A DNA stretch of 64,000 nucleotides from Paenibacillus gallinarum (GCF_014836635.1 NZ_JACSQL010000001.1:868001-932000), one strand, 5' to 3'; shown: positions 1 through 9,665, numbered from the stretch's first letter. Numbers and translations are program-made. The notes: generated by a model not told the origin, from the sequence alone.

Positions 1-465
1 TTGTATTATCCAATTGAATATTATGCGACGTACTTCTCTGTCCGTGCTGAGGATTTCGATATTGAGCTGGCTTGTCAGGGATATGATGCAATCTGCCGCA
101 AAATCATTGAGATTGAACAGCTTGGTTTTCAAGCTTCTACGAAGGAAAAATCAATGCTCTCTGTTCTAGAAATGGCACTAGAAATGACTGCGCGCGGTTT
201 TAGCTTCAAATCCATTGATTTGTATCGTTCTGATGCAACGCGCTTTATCGTAGACCAAGATTCTCTGATTCCTCCGTTCTCTGCTTTGCAAGGAATTGGG
301 GACAATGCGGCACGTAATATTGCTGCAGCCAGAGATTATGGGGAATTTTTATCCATTGAGGATTTCCAGCAGAAATCGAAAGCAAGTAAAACGGCAGTGG
401 AGTTACTCACGCAAATGGGTTGTTTCCGCGGACTGCCGGAAAGTAACCAACTATCTCTCTTTTAG
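1..465 (+). CDS. polC: DNA polymerase III PolC, C-terminal fragment
   Basis: This is the last 154 codons of the Gram-positive replicative polymerase PolC; the gene begins before the window. Visible is the end of the polymerase region: a stretch around residues 90-110 with a PFSALQGIGDNAARNIAAAR motif, which is the helix-hairpin-helix-like tail of C-family polymerases, then a typical ending in LSLF. PolC synthesises leading-strand DNA at the replisome. It stands directly before rimP-nusA as in Bacillus. The first codon in the window is only the frame edge, not a start. I am confident of identity from the conserved tail plus gene order. Confidence 0.93.
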   Translation: MYYPIEYYATYFSVRAEDFDIELACQGYDAICRKIIEIEQLGFQASTKEKSMLSVLEMALEMTARGFSFKSIDLYRSDATRFIVDQDSLIPPFSALQGIGDNAARNIAAARDYGEFLSIEDFQQKSKASKTAVELLTQMGCFRGLPESNQLSLF

Positions 466-543
466 CTATTTGGAGAGGGGAGATTTAATTTCCATCCCTA
501 GTTTTCAGATTACCTGAGTAAAAGTCTAGTCAAGTGACTATAC

Positions 544-572
544 TTGTCACTAGTGAGTGTCTATGTTATAAT
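544..572 (+). promoter_or_regulatory. SigA-type promoter of the rimP-nusA-infB operon
   Basis: A -35 TTGTCA at 544-549 and a perfect -10 TATAAT at 567-572 are separated by 17 bp. The site lies in the polC-rimP gap and points at rimP, so it is the likely main promoter of the operon. Assigned by consensus match only. Confidence 0.75.
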
Positions 573-606
573 TTTAATGGTAATCATGTTGATAAAACCG
601 TTGTTT

Positions 607-630
607 AAAGAGTGGGGAAACCCACTCTTT
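607..630 (+). promoter_or_regulatory. perfect GAAA-tetraloop hairpin in the rimP leader
   Basis: AAAGAGTGGG pairs with CCCACTCTTT around a GAAA loop: a perfect 10-bp stem about 35 nt after the expected transcription start. No T-run follows directly, so it looks like a 5' stabilising or protein-binding hairpin and not a terminator. A smaller GCCGA/TCGGC hairpin follows at about 654-669. Confidence 0.55.
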
Positions 631-696
631 ACTCTTTGGTATATAGAAAATTCGCCGATTACCTTCGGCACTAACCTAATTTGGAGGTTATTGTAT

Positions 697-1155
697 TTGA
701 GCACAAAGATCAAAACTACCGTGGAAGAAATGATTAAGCCTTATCTGGAAGAGCACGCTTTTGAGCTCGTGGATGTAGAATACGTAAAGGAAGGCAATAA
801 CTATTTCCTGCGTATTTACGTGGATAAAGAAGGCGGCATCGATTTGGATGATTGTGGACAGATCAGTGAATTTGTAAGCACTGAGCTCGATAAGAATGAT
901 CCAATTCCTGACGCTTATTTTCTGGAAGTTTCATCTCCCGGTGCGGAACGCCCCCTGAAGAAATCTGCTGACGTCGTCAAAGCGGTTGGGAAAAACGTAT
1001 ATGTGACTACATATGAGCCGATTGACGGACTGAAGGAATTTGAAGGTGAGTTGTTATCTTTTGAAAATGAGGAAATGGTAATAGCTTCTGGTAAAAAGAA
1101 GCATACGGTTCCGTATTCAAAAGTGGCGAGTGCACGATTGGCTATTGTTTTATAG
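697..1155 (+). CDS. rimP: ribosome maturation factor RimP
   Basis: RimP assists maturation of the 30S ribosomal subunit in the cytoplasm. The product is 152 aa, normal for the family, with the N-terminal alpha/beta domain (ELVDVEYVKEG...LRIYVDKEGG, DLDDC) followed by the conserved LEVSSPGAERPLK segment and a C-terminal SH3-like barrel. I chose the TTG start because GGAGGT lies 8 bp before it; an in-frame upstream extension to 544 overlaps the promoter and has no family match. It heads the nusA-infB operon. Confidence 0.93.
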   Translation: MSTKIKTTVEEMIKPYLEEHAFELVDVEYVKEGNNYFLRIYVDKEGGIDLDDCGQISEFVSTELDKNDPIPDAYFLEVSSPGAERPLKKSADVVKAVGKNVYVTTYEPIDGLKEFEGELLSFENEEMVIASGKKKHTVPYSKVASARLAIVL

Positions 1156-1280
1156 TGTTAACTACACTCTATTATGAATTAAATTCATTCCGCGTGTAAC
1201 GGCAAGGTTCTCTTCCTAAGTGAAGAGAATTTCGTCGTTTTACGCTATGGATGAGATGTTTGAAAGGGGGATTTACATTC

Positions 1281-2378
1281 ATGAGTATGGATTTTATTGA
1301 AGCAATGAATGAATTAGAAAGAGATAAGGGGATCAGCAAGGACGTTTTGTTTGAAGCGATTGAAGCTGCTCTCATTTCTAGCTACAAACGCAATTTTAAT
1401 GCTGCACAAAATGTTCGTGTTGATATGAACCGTAATTCCGGTGTTATAAGAGTATATGCCCGGAAAATGGTGGTGGAAGAGGTCCTCGATCCGCGCACTG
1501 AAATTTCTTTGACTGCTGCACGTGAGATTAATCCTCACTTCCAGCTCGAAGATATTGCAGAGATTGAAGTAACGCCAAGAGACTTCGGTCGTATTGCTGC
1601 TCAAACAGCAAAACAAGTGGTTACCCAACGTATTCGTGAAGCAGAACGCGGTCTGATTTATAATAAGTTTGTAGACAAAGAAGAAGACATTGTAACTGGA
1701 GTGGTTCAACGTCAAGATCTTCGCAGCGTTTATATCGACCTTGGCAAAGTGGAAGCTGTTCTGCCTCTTACAGAGCTGATGCCTAATGAAAAGTTCGTCC
1801 ATGGTGAACGTATCAAAGCGTATATCACTAAAGTGGAGAACACAACAAAGGGTCCTCAAATTATTCTTTCCCGTACGCATCCAGGCCTGTTAAAACGCTT
1901 GTTTGAACTAGAAGTTCCCGAGATTTTCGACGGTGTTGTTGAAATTCGCTCGGTAGCTCGTGAAGCTGGATTCCGTTCCAAAATTGCGGTACATTCTCGC
2001 AATGAAGAAGTAGATCCAGTTGGTTCCTGCGTAGGGCCAAGAGGAATACGCGTGCAGACCATTGTGGGTGAACTGCGCGGTGAGAAGATTGATATCGTGA
2101 AATATTCCGATGTTGTAGAGGAATACGTTGCCAATGCATTAAGTCCTTCCAAAGTACTGGAGGTACAGGTTTTTGAGAATGAAAAAATGGCTCGGGTTAT
2201 CGTACCTGACTATCAACTTTCTCTTGCGATCGGTATCAAAGGGCAGAATGCGCGTCTTGCTGCGAAGCTGACAGGTTGGAAAATTGATATCAAGAGTGAA
2301 AGCCAGGCCGAACAGGAATACGGAAGAGAGAAAGATTCTTCTGAAGAAATGCATCAGGATTCCATCACCGTAGACTAA
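1281..2378 (+). CDS. nusA: transcription termination/antitermination factor NusA
   Basis: NusA binds RNA polymerase and nascent RNA and modulates pausing and termination. The 365-aa product has an N-terminal RNAP-binding domain (about 1-125), an S1 domain (about 135-200, ending in the [20 protein letters not shown] linker) and two KH domains (about 200-345, including [10 protein letters not shown] and [12 protein letters not shown]). It ends soon after KH2, the short Firmicute form without the C-terminal acidic repeats of proteobacteria. The ATG follows AAAGGGGG at the right distance; the frame extends upstream without support. Confidence 0.97.
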   Translation: MSMDFIEAMNELERDKGISKDVLFEAIEAALISSYKRNFNAAQNVRVDMNRNSGVIRVYARKMVVEEVLDPRTEISLTAAREINPHFQLEDIAEIEVTPRDFGRIAAQTAKQVVTQRIREAERGLIYNKFVDKEEDIVTGVVQRQDLRSVYIDLGKVEAVLPLTELMPNEKFVHGERIKAYITKVENTTKGPQIILSRTHPGLLKRLFELEVPEIFDGVVEIRSVAREAGFRSKIAVHSRNEEVDPVGSCVGPRGIRVQTIVGELRGEKIDIVKYSDVVEEYVANALSPSKVLEVQVFENEKMARVIVPDYQLSLAIGIKGQNARLAAKLTGWKIDIKSESQAEQEYGREKDSSEEMHQDSITVD

Positions 2379-2403
2379 CGGCGAATGATCGGGGGCCTAC
2401 AAG

Positions 2404-2712
2404 ATGAAACAACGTAAAGTACCGCTGCGAAAATGTGTAGCGTGTCAGGAAATGATGCCAAAGAAACAGCTAATCCGGGTTGTAAGAACTCCCGAAGAAG
2501 AAGTGCTGATTGATTTGTCAGGTAAAAAATCAGGCCGTGGAGCTTATCTATGCGGCAAAGAAGCTTGTTTTCGGCTAGCTCAGAAGAACCGATCTTTGGA
2601 TCGGGCACTTAAAGCTCAGGTAGTTCCTGGGATCTATGAGCAGCTAGCACAAGATTTTCTTCGTGCTGAGGATGAATTTCTAGAAGCACAGAAAAGAGTG
2701 GACAATGAATAA
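2404..2712 (+). CDS. ylxR: YlxR/RnpM family RNA-binding protein
   Basis: A basic 102-aa protein of the YlxR (RnpM) family, reported in Bacillus to bind RNA and modulate RNase P. The family features are seen: RKCVACQEMMPKKQLIRVVR at the N-terminus, a central LSGKKSGRGAYLCG motif, and paired cysteines (CVAC and, near residue 50, C...C) that may structure the fold. It sits between nusA and ylxQ as in Bacillus and overlaps ylxQ by 8 bp, suggesting translational coupling. The function beyond RNA binding is inferred from the family. Confidence 0.92.
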   Translation: MKQRKVPLRKCVACQEMMPKKQLIRVVRTPEEEVLIDLSGKKSGRGAYLCGKEACFRLAQKNRSLDRALKAQVVPGIYEQLAQDFLRAEDEFLEAQKRVDNE

Positions 2713-3028
2713 GGCACTATCTTATATCGGGCTTGCAATGCGAGCAGGCAAGCTTGTTTCTGGTGATGAGATTGTACTCAAAGCCATCCGGTCATCTGAA
2801 GCGAAATTAGTTATCGTTGCGGGTAATGCTTCGGAAAATACACGTAAAAAATTTCGCGACAAGTGCAAATCGTACAACGTTCCTCTCGTGATCGGTTTTG
2901 ATCGAGACTCCCTAGGCAGTGCCATGGGTAAACCTGAACGCATTGTGCTGGCGGTGACGGATCCCGGATTTGTAAGTATGATCTCGAAACAAGCCTTGAC
3001 AATGTCGGAGGTGGAGTATATTGAGTAA
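2705..3028 (+). CDS. ylxQ: YlxQ, L7Ae/L30e-family RNA-binding protein
   Basis: A 107-aa member of the L7Ae/L30e/S12e/Gadd45 family, which bind kink-turn RNA and the ribosome. The N-terminal [20 protein letters not shown] segment and the following [17 protein letters not shown] are diagnostic. The start overlaps the end of ylxR and the stop overlaps the TTG of infB, so the three genes are tightly coupled. Its exact role is not established; the family assignment is clear. Confidence 0.92.
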   Translation: MNKALSYIGLAMRAGKLVSGDEIVLKAIRSSEAKLVIVAGNASENTRKKFRDKCKSYNVPLVIGFDRDSLGSAMGKPERIVLAVTDPGFVSMISKQALTMSEVEYIE

Positions 3029-5729
3029 ACAGGAAAGCAAAGACAAACTGCGAGTTTATGAATATGCAAAATCAATCAACATGAGTAGCAAGGAAATCAT
3101 TACCATTCTTAAAAAATTAGAAATTCCAGTGAACAATCATATGAGCGTAATGGAGAACGGATCTGTAGCAAAAGTGGAGCAATTTTTTAATAGCATAAAA
3201 TCAGATGCTGCTTCCAAACGCGAACAGAATTCGGCTCAGACGGTTTCAACATCAGCGATTAAAGATGATAAGCTTAATCGCTCGAACCCGTCTCTTCAAG
3301 GAGGTGCCAATTCGAATTTGAAGAACGAAATCAAAACAAATCAAGAGTCAGGCAATGTACAGAATGCTTCAAGTGACTCTCAACCAAAAAAACAACAGGA
3401 AAAGCAGGTAGGTATGAATAATAGACCAAATCAAAACACAAACAATGGAACACAAAGACAAGGCGGGCAAGATTCCCGCAGAACGAATGGCAGCGTAGGT
3501 CAATCAAGCAGCGGACAAGGTAATCGTCCAAGCAGTGCGGGAAGCAATAGACCCGCTGGCCAAAGCAGCAACGGCAGCAGCAGACCAGCTGGACAAGGTA
3601 ACAGTTCAAGCAGCAATAGACCTTCTAGTCAAGGTAGCACTACGAATAGACCTTCTAGCCAAGGTAATAATACGAACAGACCTTCTGGTCAAGGCAGCAA
3701 CACAAATAGACCGCAACAAGGTAGCGCTACAGGTCGCCCGGCACAATCATCGGGTCAAGGCCGCACGAGTACTACAACTGGTAGCACTCAAGGTGCTAAC
3801 AACAACCGCGGTGGAAACAGCAATCAAAACCGCGGTAACAGCAGCAACCGTCCAGGCGCTGGCCGCCGTTTTGAAGATGGTAACGGCAGAGGAAACTATC
3901 GTGGTAACAACCGCGGCGGTAAGAACAACCGTGGACGTAACCAAAACCAACCTCCTCGTGAGAAAATCGACAATACACCGAAGAAAATTATCGTTCGCGG
4001 TAATATGACGGTTGGTGACGCAGCAAAACTGCTTCATAAGGATGCTTCTGAAGTTATCAAAAAACTCATCTCGATGGGTGTTATGGCAACGATCAATCAG
4101 GAACTAGACCTTGATACAATCTTGCTTCTCGCAGGCGAGTTTGGTGTTGAAGTAGAAGTGAAGATTCCGGTAGAAGATGACCGTTTTGAGACAATGGAAG
4201 AAAATGACGATCCAGCTGATCTGCAAGCTCGTCCTCCAGTTGTAACCATTATGGGTCACGTTGACCATGGTAAAACAACACTTCTTGATACCATTCGTTC
4301 TACTAGCGTAACAAGCGGTGAAGCTGGCGGTATTACACAGCATATCGGTGCGTATCAAGTAGAAATCAACAACAAGAAAATCACGTTCCTTGATACTCCA
4401 GGTCACGAAGCATTTACAGCAATGCGTGCTCGTGGTGCGGAAGTAACGGATATGACGATTATTGTCGTTGCAGCTGATGATGGTGTTATGCCTCAAACAA
4501 TTGAAGCAATTAACCATGCTAAAGCAGCAAATCTTCCAATTATCGTAGCGGTTAACAAAATCGATAAACCGGGCGTTGATCCGGATCGTGTTAAACAAGA
4601 ACTTACGAACTATGAACTTGTTCCAGAAGAATGGGGCGGAGATACCATCTTCGTTAACGTTTCTGCGAAACAAAAAATGGGTATCGAAGAACTTCTTGAA
4701 ATGATTCTGCTAGTAGCAGAAGTGAATGAATATAAAGCAAATCCTGTCAAACGTGCACGTGGTACAGTAATTGAAGCTGAACTCGATAAAGGCCGTGGAC
4801 CAGTAATGCGTTTGCTTGTTCAAAATGGTACTTTGAAAGTCGGAGACGCTTTTGTTGCAGGTAACTGTTTCGGCCGTGTCCGTGCAATGGTTAATGACAA
4901 AGGACGTAAGATTAAAGAAGCAGGTCCTTCTACTCCAGTTGAAATCACTGGTTTGCAAGAAGTACCACTTGCGGGAGATCCATTCATCGTGTTTGAAGAT
5001 GAGCGTAAAGCTCGTTCGATCGCAGACAAACGTGCGATAACACAACGTGAATCAGATCTAGGTACGCAAACTCGAGTTACCCTTGATGATCTGTTCCAGC
5101 ACATTAAGGATGGCGAGATGAAAGCTCTGAACGTAATCATCAAAGGTGACGTTCAAGGTACCGTTGAGGCGCTTAAAGGCTCCCTCGCTAAGATTGAAGT
5201 AGAAGGCGTACGTGTAAAAATTATTCATAGCGGTGCAGGTGCGATTACAGAATCTGATATCATTCTCGCAGCAGCTTCTAATGCCATCGTCATTGGATTT
5301 AACGTTCGTCCTGAAGTTCAAGCGAAATCAACAGCAGATGCCGAAAAAGTCGATATTCGACTCTACAATGTTATTTACAACGTAATTGAAGAGATTGAAC
5401 AAGCGATGAAAGGTATGCTTGATCCTGAATTTAAAGAGAATGTTATTGGGCATGCTGAGATTAGAAATACGTTCAAAATCAGTAAAGTGGGAACCATTGC
5501 AGGTTGTATGGTAACTTCCGGTAAGATTACTCGTGCATCACAAACTCGTATCATCCGTGATGGTATTGTTATTTTCGAAGGTAAACTAGATACCTTGAAA
5601 CGCTTTAAAGATGATGTGAAAGAAGTTGCTCAAGGTTATGAGTGTGGTATTACTATTGAGAACTTCAATGACATTAGAGAAGGCGACGTAATTGAAGCGT
5701 TCGTTATGGAAACAGTAGAACGTAAATAG
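3021..5729 (+). CDS. infB: translation initiation factor IF-2
   Basis: IF-2 is the GTPase that delivers initiator tRNA to the 30S subunit. The 902-aa protein has an N-terminal IF2_N helix ([18 protein letters not shown]), a long low-complexity Asn/Gly/Gln/Ser/Arg-rich stretch (about 75-310) with degenerate ten-residue repeats, a second IF2_N domain (about 325-375), and the G domain with the P-loop [15 protein letters not shown] and NKID near residues 412-525, then domains II-IV. The TTG start follows GGAGGTGG. Bacillus has ylxP after infB; here rbfA follows directly. Confidence 0.98.
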   Translation: MSKQESKDKLRVYEYAKSINMSSKEIITILKKLEIPVNNHMSVMENGSVAKVEQFFNSIKSDAASKREQNSAQTVSTSAIKDDKLNRSNPSLQGGANSNLKNEIKTNQESGNVQNASSDSQPKKQQEKQVGMNNRPNQNTNNGTQRQGGQDSRRTNGSVGQSSSGQGNRPSSAGSNRPAGQSSNGSSRPAGQGNSSSSNRPSSQGSTTNRPSSQGNNTNRPSGQGSNTNRPQQGSATGRPAQSSGQGRTSTTTGSTQGANNNRGGNSNQNRGNSSNRPGAGRRFEDGNGRGNYRGNNRGGKNNRGRNQNQPPREKIDNTPKKIIVRGNMTVGDAAKLLHKDASEVIKKLISMGVMATINQELDLDTILLLAGEFGVEVEVKIPVEDDRFETMEENDDPADLQARPPVVTIMGHVDHGKTTLLDTIRSTSVTSGEAGGITQHIGAYQVEINNKKITFLDTPGHEAFTAMRARGAEVTDMTIIVVAADDGVMPQTIEAINHAKAANLPIIVAVNKIDKPGVDPDRVKQELTNYELVPEEWGGDTIFVNVSAKQKMGIEELLEMILLVAEVNEYKANPVKRARGTVIEAELDKGRGPVMRLLVQNGTLKVGDAFVAGNCFGRVRAMVNDKGRKIKEAGPSTPVEITGLQEVPLAGDPFIVFEDERKARSIADKRAITQRESDLGTQTRVTLDDLFQHIKDGEMKALNVIIKGDVQGTVEALKGSLAKIEVEGVRVKIIHSGAGAITESDIILAAASNAIVIGFNVRPEVQAKSTADAEKVDIRLYNVIYNVIEEIEQAMKGMLDPEFKENVIGHAEIRNTFKISKVGTIAGCMVTSGKITRASQTRIIRDGIVIFEGKLDTLKRFKDDVKEVAQGYECGITIENFNDIREGDVIEAFVMETVERK
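3610..3722 (+). repeat. degenerate 30-bp tandem repeat inside infB
   Basis: About three to four in-frame units encode R-P-S-(S/G)-Q-G-(N/S)-x-T-N. Neighbouring units differ at wobble positions and at two residues. It lies within the disordered linker of IF-2, so copy number could vary without changing the frame. Confidence 0.7.
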
Positions 5730-5755
5730 CGTCAACTGCAAGAGAGGTGACATGA

Positions 5756-6109
5756 GTGGCTAAAATTAGAACTGGACGTGTAAGCGAACAGATAAAAAAA
5801 GAGATTAGCTTGCTAATCCAAACCGAGCTAAAAGATCCTAGAATCGGTTTTGTTACAGTAACGGGTGTTGATCTAACAAACGATCTGTCGCAAGCTAAAA
5901 TTTACCTCAGTGTATTTGGAGACGATGAACAAAAAAATAATTCTTTGAAAGCTCTCCATAAAGCAAACGGTTTTATGCGTAGCGAATTGGGAAAAAGAAT
6001 TAAATTTCGTCATGTACCTGAGTTGATATTCAAAATTGATGAATCCATTGAGTACGGTAGTCGTATTGAAAAAATACTTACCGAGATTGATACCAAGGAT
6101 TCCAAATGA
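5756..6109 (+). CDS. rbfA: 30S ribosome-binding factor RbfA
   Basis: RbfA is a KH-fold protein that binds the 30S subunit near the 5' end of 16S rRNA during maturation. The 117-aa product shows the N-terminal RVSEQIKKEISLLIQ helix, the DPRIGFVTVTGVDLTNDLSQAKIYLSVFG core and the C-terminal RHVPELIFKIDESIEYGSRIEKIL signature. The GTG start follows AGAGGTGA; a nearby ATG four bases upstream is out of frame and stops at once. It is transcribed with infB and nrnA. Confidence 0.96.
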   Translation: MAKIRTGRVSEQIKKEISLLIQTELKDPRIGFVTVTGVDLTNDLSQAKIYLSVFGDDEQKNNSLKALHKANGFMRSELGKRIKFRHVPELIFKIDESIEYGSRIEKILTEIDTKDSK

Positions 6110-6129
6110 GATGAATAGAGGAGACGGCA

Positions 6130-7107
6130 ATGCAGACCTATGAACAGGCGCTTCAACAAGGGAAGGAATTTCTTTTGGAGCATGATGACTTCCTGATCGT
6201 GTCGCATGTACAGCCGGACGGAGACGCAGTCAGCTCCACCGTAATGGTGGGCTGGCTTCTCTCATGTCTGGGGAAGAAATTCACGATGATTAATGAAGGA
6301 CCTATACCGCCACGAATGCATTATATGTGGGGAGCTTCTCAAATTTTAAACGGAACTGCGACTGAACCGTCGAAACCCTATACTTATGTTATCTGTGTAG
6401 ACTGCGCTGATTACGAACGAGTAGGACGTGTGAAACATTGGTTCGCGGAAGATAAGCAGATCCTGAATATAGATCATCATCCGACAAATAATGGTTATGG
6501 TAAAGTGAATATTATTAAAGATGATGCTGCTGCTACAGCAGAAATTTTATATGATTTGATTGAAGTAATGGGTTTAACTTGGGATAAAGATGTGGCTACA
6601 GCCGCATATACGGGGATTCTTACAGATACCGGAGGATTTCGTTATTCGAACACAAGTCCTAAAATAATGGAAATGGCATCTGCCCTATTAAAACATGGAG
6701 TTAACGGACCTGAACTAGCTGAGCTTTTACTGGAGCAGATGACATTTCCGCAGCTGCAAGTTCTTACTAAAGCGCTGGCTACTCTTCAATTAACTGAGGA
6801 TGGAAAGATAGCTTGGGTTGTGGTAACGCCTCAGGATATGGAAGAATGCGGTGCAGCAAATGATGATTTAGAAGGAATCGTCAATTACCCGCGTAATATT
6901 CAAGGGGTAGAAGTAGGTATCTTCTTCAAGATCATCTCAGATGATGTTGTAAAAGCTAGCTTCCGATCTAATGGAAGAGTTGATGTTGCGGCTCTTGCTA
7001 AAGATTTTGGAGGCGGTGGGCATGTTCGTGCTGCCGGTGCTAGAGTGGAAGGTCCATGGATGGAAACAGTAAAACAAGTTGTAGAACGGGTGAAAAAAGA
7101 GCTATGA
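6130..7107 (+). CDS. nrnA: bifunctional oligoribonuclease/PAP phosphatase NrnA
   Basis: A DHH-family phosphoesterase that degrades nanoRNAs to mononucleotides and dephosphorylates 3'-phosphoadenosine 5'-phosphate. The 325-aa product carries the metal motifs HVQPDGDA (about 26-33), VDCAD (90-94) and the namesake DHH (115-117), and the C-terminal DHHA1 domain with GGGGHVRAAG near residue 290. Length matches Bacillus NrnA. Its ATGA stop overlaps the truB start, so the two are translationally coupled. Confidence 0.95.
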   Translation: MQTYEQALQQGKEFLLEHDDFLIVSHVQPDGDAVSSTVMVGWLLSCLGKKFTMINEGPIPPRMHYMWGASQILNGTATEPSKPYTYVICVDCADYERVGRVKHWFAEDKQILNIDHHPTNNGYGKVNIIKDDAAATAEILYDLIEVMGLTWDKDVATAAYTGILTDTGGFRYSNTSPKIMEMASALLKHGVNGPELAELLLEQMTFPQLQVLTKALATLQLTEDGKIAWVVVTPQDMEECGAANDDLEGIVNYPRNIQGVEVGIFFKIISDDVVKASFRSNGRVDVAALAKDFGGGGHVRAAGARVEGPWMETVKQVVERVKKEL

Positions 7108-8027
7108 GTGGTTACGAAGGAGTACTTCCTGTACTGAAACCGGCAGGCTTTACCTCCCATGATGTAGTTGCTAAACTCAGAGGTATTCTGAAAATGAAAA
7201 GAATTGGGCACACAGGAACATTGGATCCTCAGGTTACAGGTGTCCTGCCTCTTTGCTTAGGAAAAGCAACAAGAGTAGTAGAGTACTTGCAAGAGCTTCC
7301 GAAAGAATATCATGCTACGCTTCGGCTCGGGATTGCGACAGATACAGAAGACATGACAGGTGAAGTAACAGCACAAGTTGATGACGTTCAAGTGACGTAT
7401 GAACAAGTAGAGGCAGCACTCCAGCGGTTTAATGGGGTTATCTCTCAGGTTCCTCCCATGTACTCTGCTGTAAAGATTAACGGGAAAAGGCTTTATGAAA
7501 TTGCCCGTGAAGGAAAGACAGTGGAACGCAAAAGCAGAGAAGTAACCATACATGAACTTGAACTTATACGAATGGAAGAAGTAGACGGATTGCCTGAAAT
7601 TTCTTTTCGTGTACTGTGTTCTAAAGGGACTTATATTCGAACTTTATGTGTAGATATTGGAGAGGCACTAGGATATCCCTCTACAATGGTTAAACTTGAA
7701 AGAACGATGTCTGCTGGTATTCCGGCAGGGCGCTGTTTGACGATCGAAGAGATACAGCAATGTGTTGAGAATGACACGTTGTCTACTTATCTAATCCCTA
7801 CAGATCAATCGATTTGGAATTTCCCTTCCCACACGATTGAGTCGGAACAAGAGCGCTCTGTACTACAAGGTAAAAAAGTGTCTGCATCTTATGTCCAGCC
7901 TGCTTTGAAAGAGGAGGGATTGTTCCGCCTTTACTCTAAGGAAGAGCAATTTTTAGGGATTTATCAGTGGGATGCGGAAACAGATACAATTACCCCTAAA
8001 AAGGTTTTTTTACCGGAACCGAGTTGA
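7104..8027 (+). CDS. truB: tRNA pseudouridine-55 synthase TruB
   Basis: TruB converts U55 in the T-loop of tRNA to pseudouridine. The 307-aa product has the catalytic GHTGTLDPQVTGVL segment with Asp41, followed by the KEYHATLRLGIATDTEDMTG and PPMYSAVKINGKRLYEIAR motifs and a C-terminal PUA-like part. The ATG overlaps the end of nrnA. A longer frame begins 48 bp upstream inside nrnA but adds residues unlike the family. Confidence 0.96.
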   Translation: MSGYEGVLPVLKPAGFTSHDVVAKLRGILKMKRIGHTGTLDPQVTGVLPLCLGKATRVVEYLQELPKEYHATLRLGIATDTEDMTGEVTAQVDDVQVTYEQVEAALQRFNGVISQVPPMYSAVKINGKRLYEIAREGKTVERKSREVTIHELELIRMEEVDGLPEISFRVLCSKGTYIRTLCVDIGEALGYPSTMVKLERTMSAGIPAGRCLTIEEIQQCVENDTLSTYLIPTDQSIWNFPSHTIESEQERSVLQGKKVSASYVQPALKEEGLFRLYSKEEQFLGIYQWDAETDTITPKKVFLPEPS

Positions 8028-8086
8028 AGTGTGATCAATAACAGATATGGCAACAGGATTATCATGGGAATTGCAGGTGAATTAGA

Positions 8087-9034
8087 TTGAAAACAATAAA
8101 TTTATCATTTCCTCTGACAGAAGAAGTGCGTAAAGAGATTGCCGTTCCCCAGGTACTTGCGATGGGGCAGTTTGATGGGCTGCATTTGGGGCATATAAGT
8201 GTGATTGAGTCAGCTATAAAACGATCCAGGGAACAGGGGATTCTAGCTGCTGTCTTAACTTTTCACCCTCATCCAAAAGAAGTGATGCGTAAAGGTGACT
8301 ATCAGGGTTATCTGACTCCGCTTCGTGATAAAGAAGAAATCCTTGAAAAAATGGGTATAGATGTTCTATATGTTATCGAATTCAACGAGTCCTTTTCTAA
8401 TCTTCTGCCAGAACAGTTTGTAACTGAGTTTTTGATTCAATCCAAAGTAAAAGTAGCGGTGGTTGGTTTTGACTTTCGGTTTGGTCATAAAGGAGCCGGA
8501 GACGAAAACAGACTTCGTGAACTCGGATTGCCTCATATGGACGTGGTGACCATTCCTCCGCTTACACTGGATGGTAAAAAAGTGAGCAGTACTTCGATTC
8601 GTTCTGTCTTACACGAAGGAGATGTAAAGGAAGCTCAGCGTATGCTGGGCAGACATTATTCTCTAAGAGGGACTGTAATCGACGGTGAAAAAAGAGGACG
8701 TACCATTGGATTTCCTACAGCGAATGTAGAGCCATCAGAAAGCTATGTTGTACCCCTGAAAGGTGTATATGCCGTTTGGGTATCACATCGTAATCAGAAG
8801 TTTCCTGGTGTCATGAATATTGGAGTTAAACCTACTTTTCACAAAGATCGGATTAAACCTTCTTTTGAAGTTCATTTGCTCGATTACAGCGGGGATTTAT
8901 ATGGACAGGAGCTCACTGTGGAATTGGTAGAGTTTCTACGACCTGAACAACGCTTTCCGTCCATCGACGAACTCATTGCCCAGATCCAGAGAGACTCGGA
9001 GACGGCGAAGCAAATTTTAGCGAATCTATCTTAG
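8087..9034 (+). CDS. ribF: bifunctional riboflavin kinase/FAD synthetase RibF
   Basis: Makes FMN from riboflavin and then FAD. The 315-aa product has an N-terminal nucleotidyltransferase domain (GQFDGLHLGH at 27-36, TFHPHPKEVMR, ISSTSIR-like SSTSIRSVL) and a C-terminal flavokinase domain (GRTIGFPTANV, GVYAVWV, VMNIGVKPTF). The start is a TTG with only a weak ribosome site, so a slightly different start is possible. It is the last gene before the separately promoted rpsO. Confidence 0.95.
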   Translation: MKTINLSFPLTEEVRKEIAVPQVLAMGQFDGLHLGHISVIESAIKRSREQGILAAVLTFHPHPKEVMRKGDYQGYLTPLRDKEEILEKMGIDVLYVIEFNESFSNLLPEQFVTEFLIQSKVKVAVVGFDFRFGHKGAGDENRLRELGLPHMDVVTIPPLTLDGKKVSSTSIRSVLHEGDVKEAQRMLGRHYSLRGTVIDGEKRGRTIGFPTANVEPSESYVVPLKGVYAVWVSHRNQKFPGVMNIGVKPTFHKDRIKPSFEVHLLDYSGDLYGQELTVELVEFLRPEQRFPSIDELIAQIQRDSETAKQILANLS

Positions 9035-9058
9035 AATACTTAAATATTGAAGTTTAGA

Positions 9059-9088
9059 TTTACATGAAATAGGCAAGTATGATATACT
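9059..9088 (+). promoter_or_regulatory. SigA-type promoter of rpsO
   Basis: -35 TTTACA at 9059-9064 and -10 TATACT at 9083-9088, spaced 18 bp, immediately upstream of the rpsO leader. Confidence 0.6.
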
Positions 9089-9094
9089 AAGATA

Positions 9095-9172
9095 CGTTGC
9101 TGGAAGGCAACCATAACCTTAGCTTTAGTTGAAGGCTCTCACCGGCCCCGACGAGGCTACAGGCGATTATAA
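9095..9172 (+). promoter_or_regulatory. rpsO 5' leader, probable S15 autoregulatory RNA
   Basis: The transcript leader of about 90 nt contains a GTTGC...GCAAC hairpin (about 9096-9112) and a second region with GGCTCTCACCGGCC and GAGGCT that can fold back. Firmicute rpsO leaders are known to bind S15 for feedback control. I infer that role from position and foldability; I could not match a named family. Confidence 0.4.
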
Positions 9173-9189
9173 TGAAGGAGGTGAACAGG

Positions 9190-9459
9190 ATGGCTTTGAC
9201 TCAAGAACGTAAACAACAATTGATCGAAGAGCACAAAACTCATGAATCCGATACTGGATCTCCAGAGGTGCAAGTTGCTATCCTTACTGAAAACATCAAG
9301 ACTTTGACGGATCACTTGCGTACACACAAGAAAGATCACCATTCCCGTCGCGGGCTTTTGAAAATGGTAGGTCAACGTCGTAAGCTCTTGGCTTACTTGA
9401 AAAACAAAGATGTTAGACGTTATAGTGCTTTGATTGAGAAGCTTGGATTGCGCCGTTAA
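9190..9459 (+). CDS. rpsO: 30S ribosomal protein S15
   Basis: S15 binds the central domain of 16S rRNA early in 30S assembly. The 89-aa product is full length with the helical signature [40 protein letters not shown] and [13 protein letters not shown]. The ATG follows AAGGAGGTGA at the expected distance; an upstream in-frame ATG at 9172 lies within that ribosome site and is rejected. Transcribed with its own promoter and followed by a hairpin before pnp. Confidence 0.98.
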   Translation: MALTQERKQQLIEEHKTHESDTGSPEVQVAILTENIKTLTDHLRTHKKDHHSRRGLLKMVGQRRKLLAYLKNKDVRRYSALIEKLGLRR

Positions 9460-9473
9460 TCTTCGTATATCCT

Positions 9474-9565
9474 AACAACGACAGCCTGGTTGTCCCCGTC
9501 TCTCTATTATAGAGGGACGGGCTCGCAGCCGGGTTGTTTTGTAGATTTAGGCTTCTTTTTTTTGT
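9474..9565 (+). terminator. rpsO-pnp intergenic hairpin, terminator or processing site
   Basis: CCCGTCTCTCT pairs with AGAGGGACGGG (about 9494-9521, one G-U pair), with outer arms AACAAC/GTTGTT. A T-rich tract follows at about 9552-9563. Because pnp follows, it may be a leaky terminator or an RNase processing site. Confidence 0.6.
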
Positions 9566-9591
9566 GGACTGGAATAGTCCCATCTAAAATT

Positions 9592-9620
9592 TTGTGAATA
9601 TGTCAATACTAGGTCATACT
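9592..9620 (+). promoter_or_regulatory. candidate promoter of pnp
   Basis: -35 TTGTGA at 9592-9597 and -10 CATACT at 9615-9620 with a 17-bp spacer, about 45 bp before the pnp start. Confidence 0.45.
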
Positions 9621-9665
9621 AGTGAATAAAAAATAACAAATGATGTAAATAGAAGGAGGGGTCTC

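Noticed and set aside
3610-3722. Tandem repeats that could be mistaken for a CRISPR array
   Set aside because: Units are in frame, degenerate, without unique spacers, and code for the IF-2 linker.
3535-4008. A 157-codon forward frame overlapping infB, rich in Ala, Leu, Lys and Val
   Set aside because: It is the shifted reading of the low-complexity repeat in infB; it has no ribosome site and no domain.
4104-4673. Long open antisense frame within infB (also 34858-35421 antisense to recA)
   Set aside because: Both mirror codon usage of the real genes, have no ribosome sites, and give odd Cys/Phe/Asn-rich proteins.
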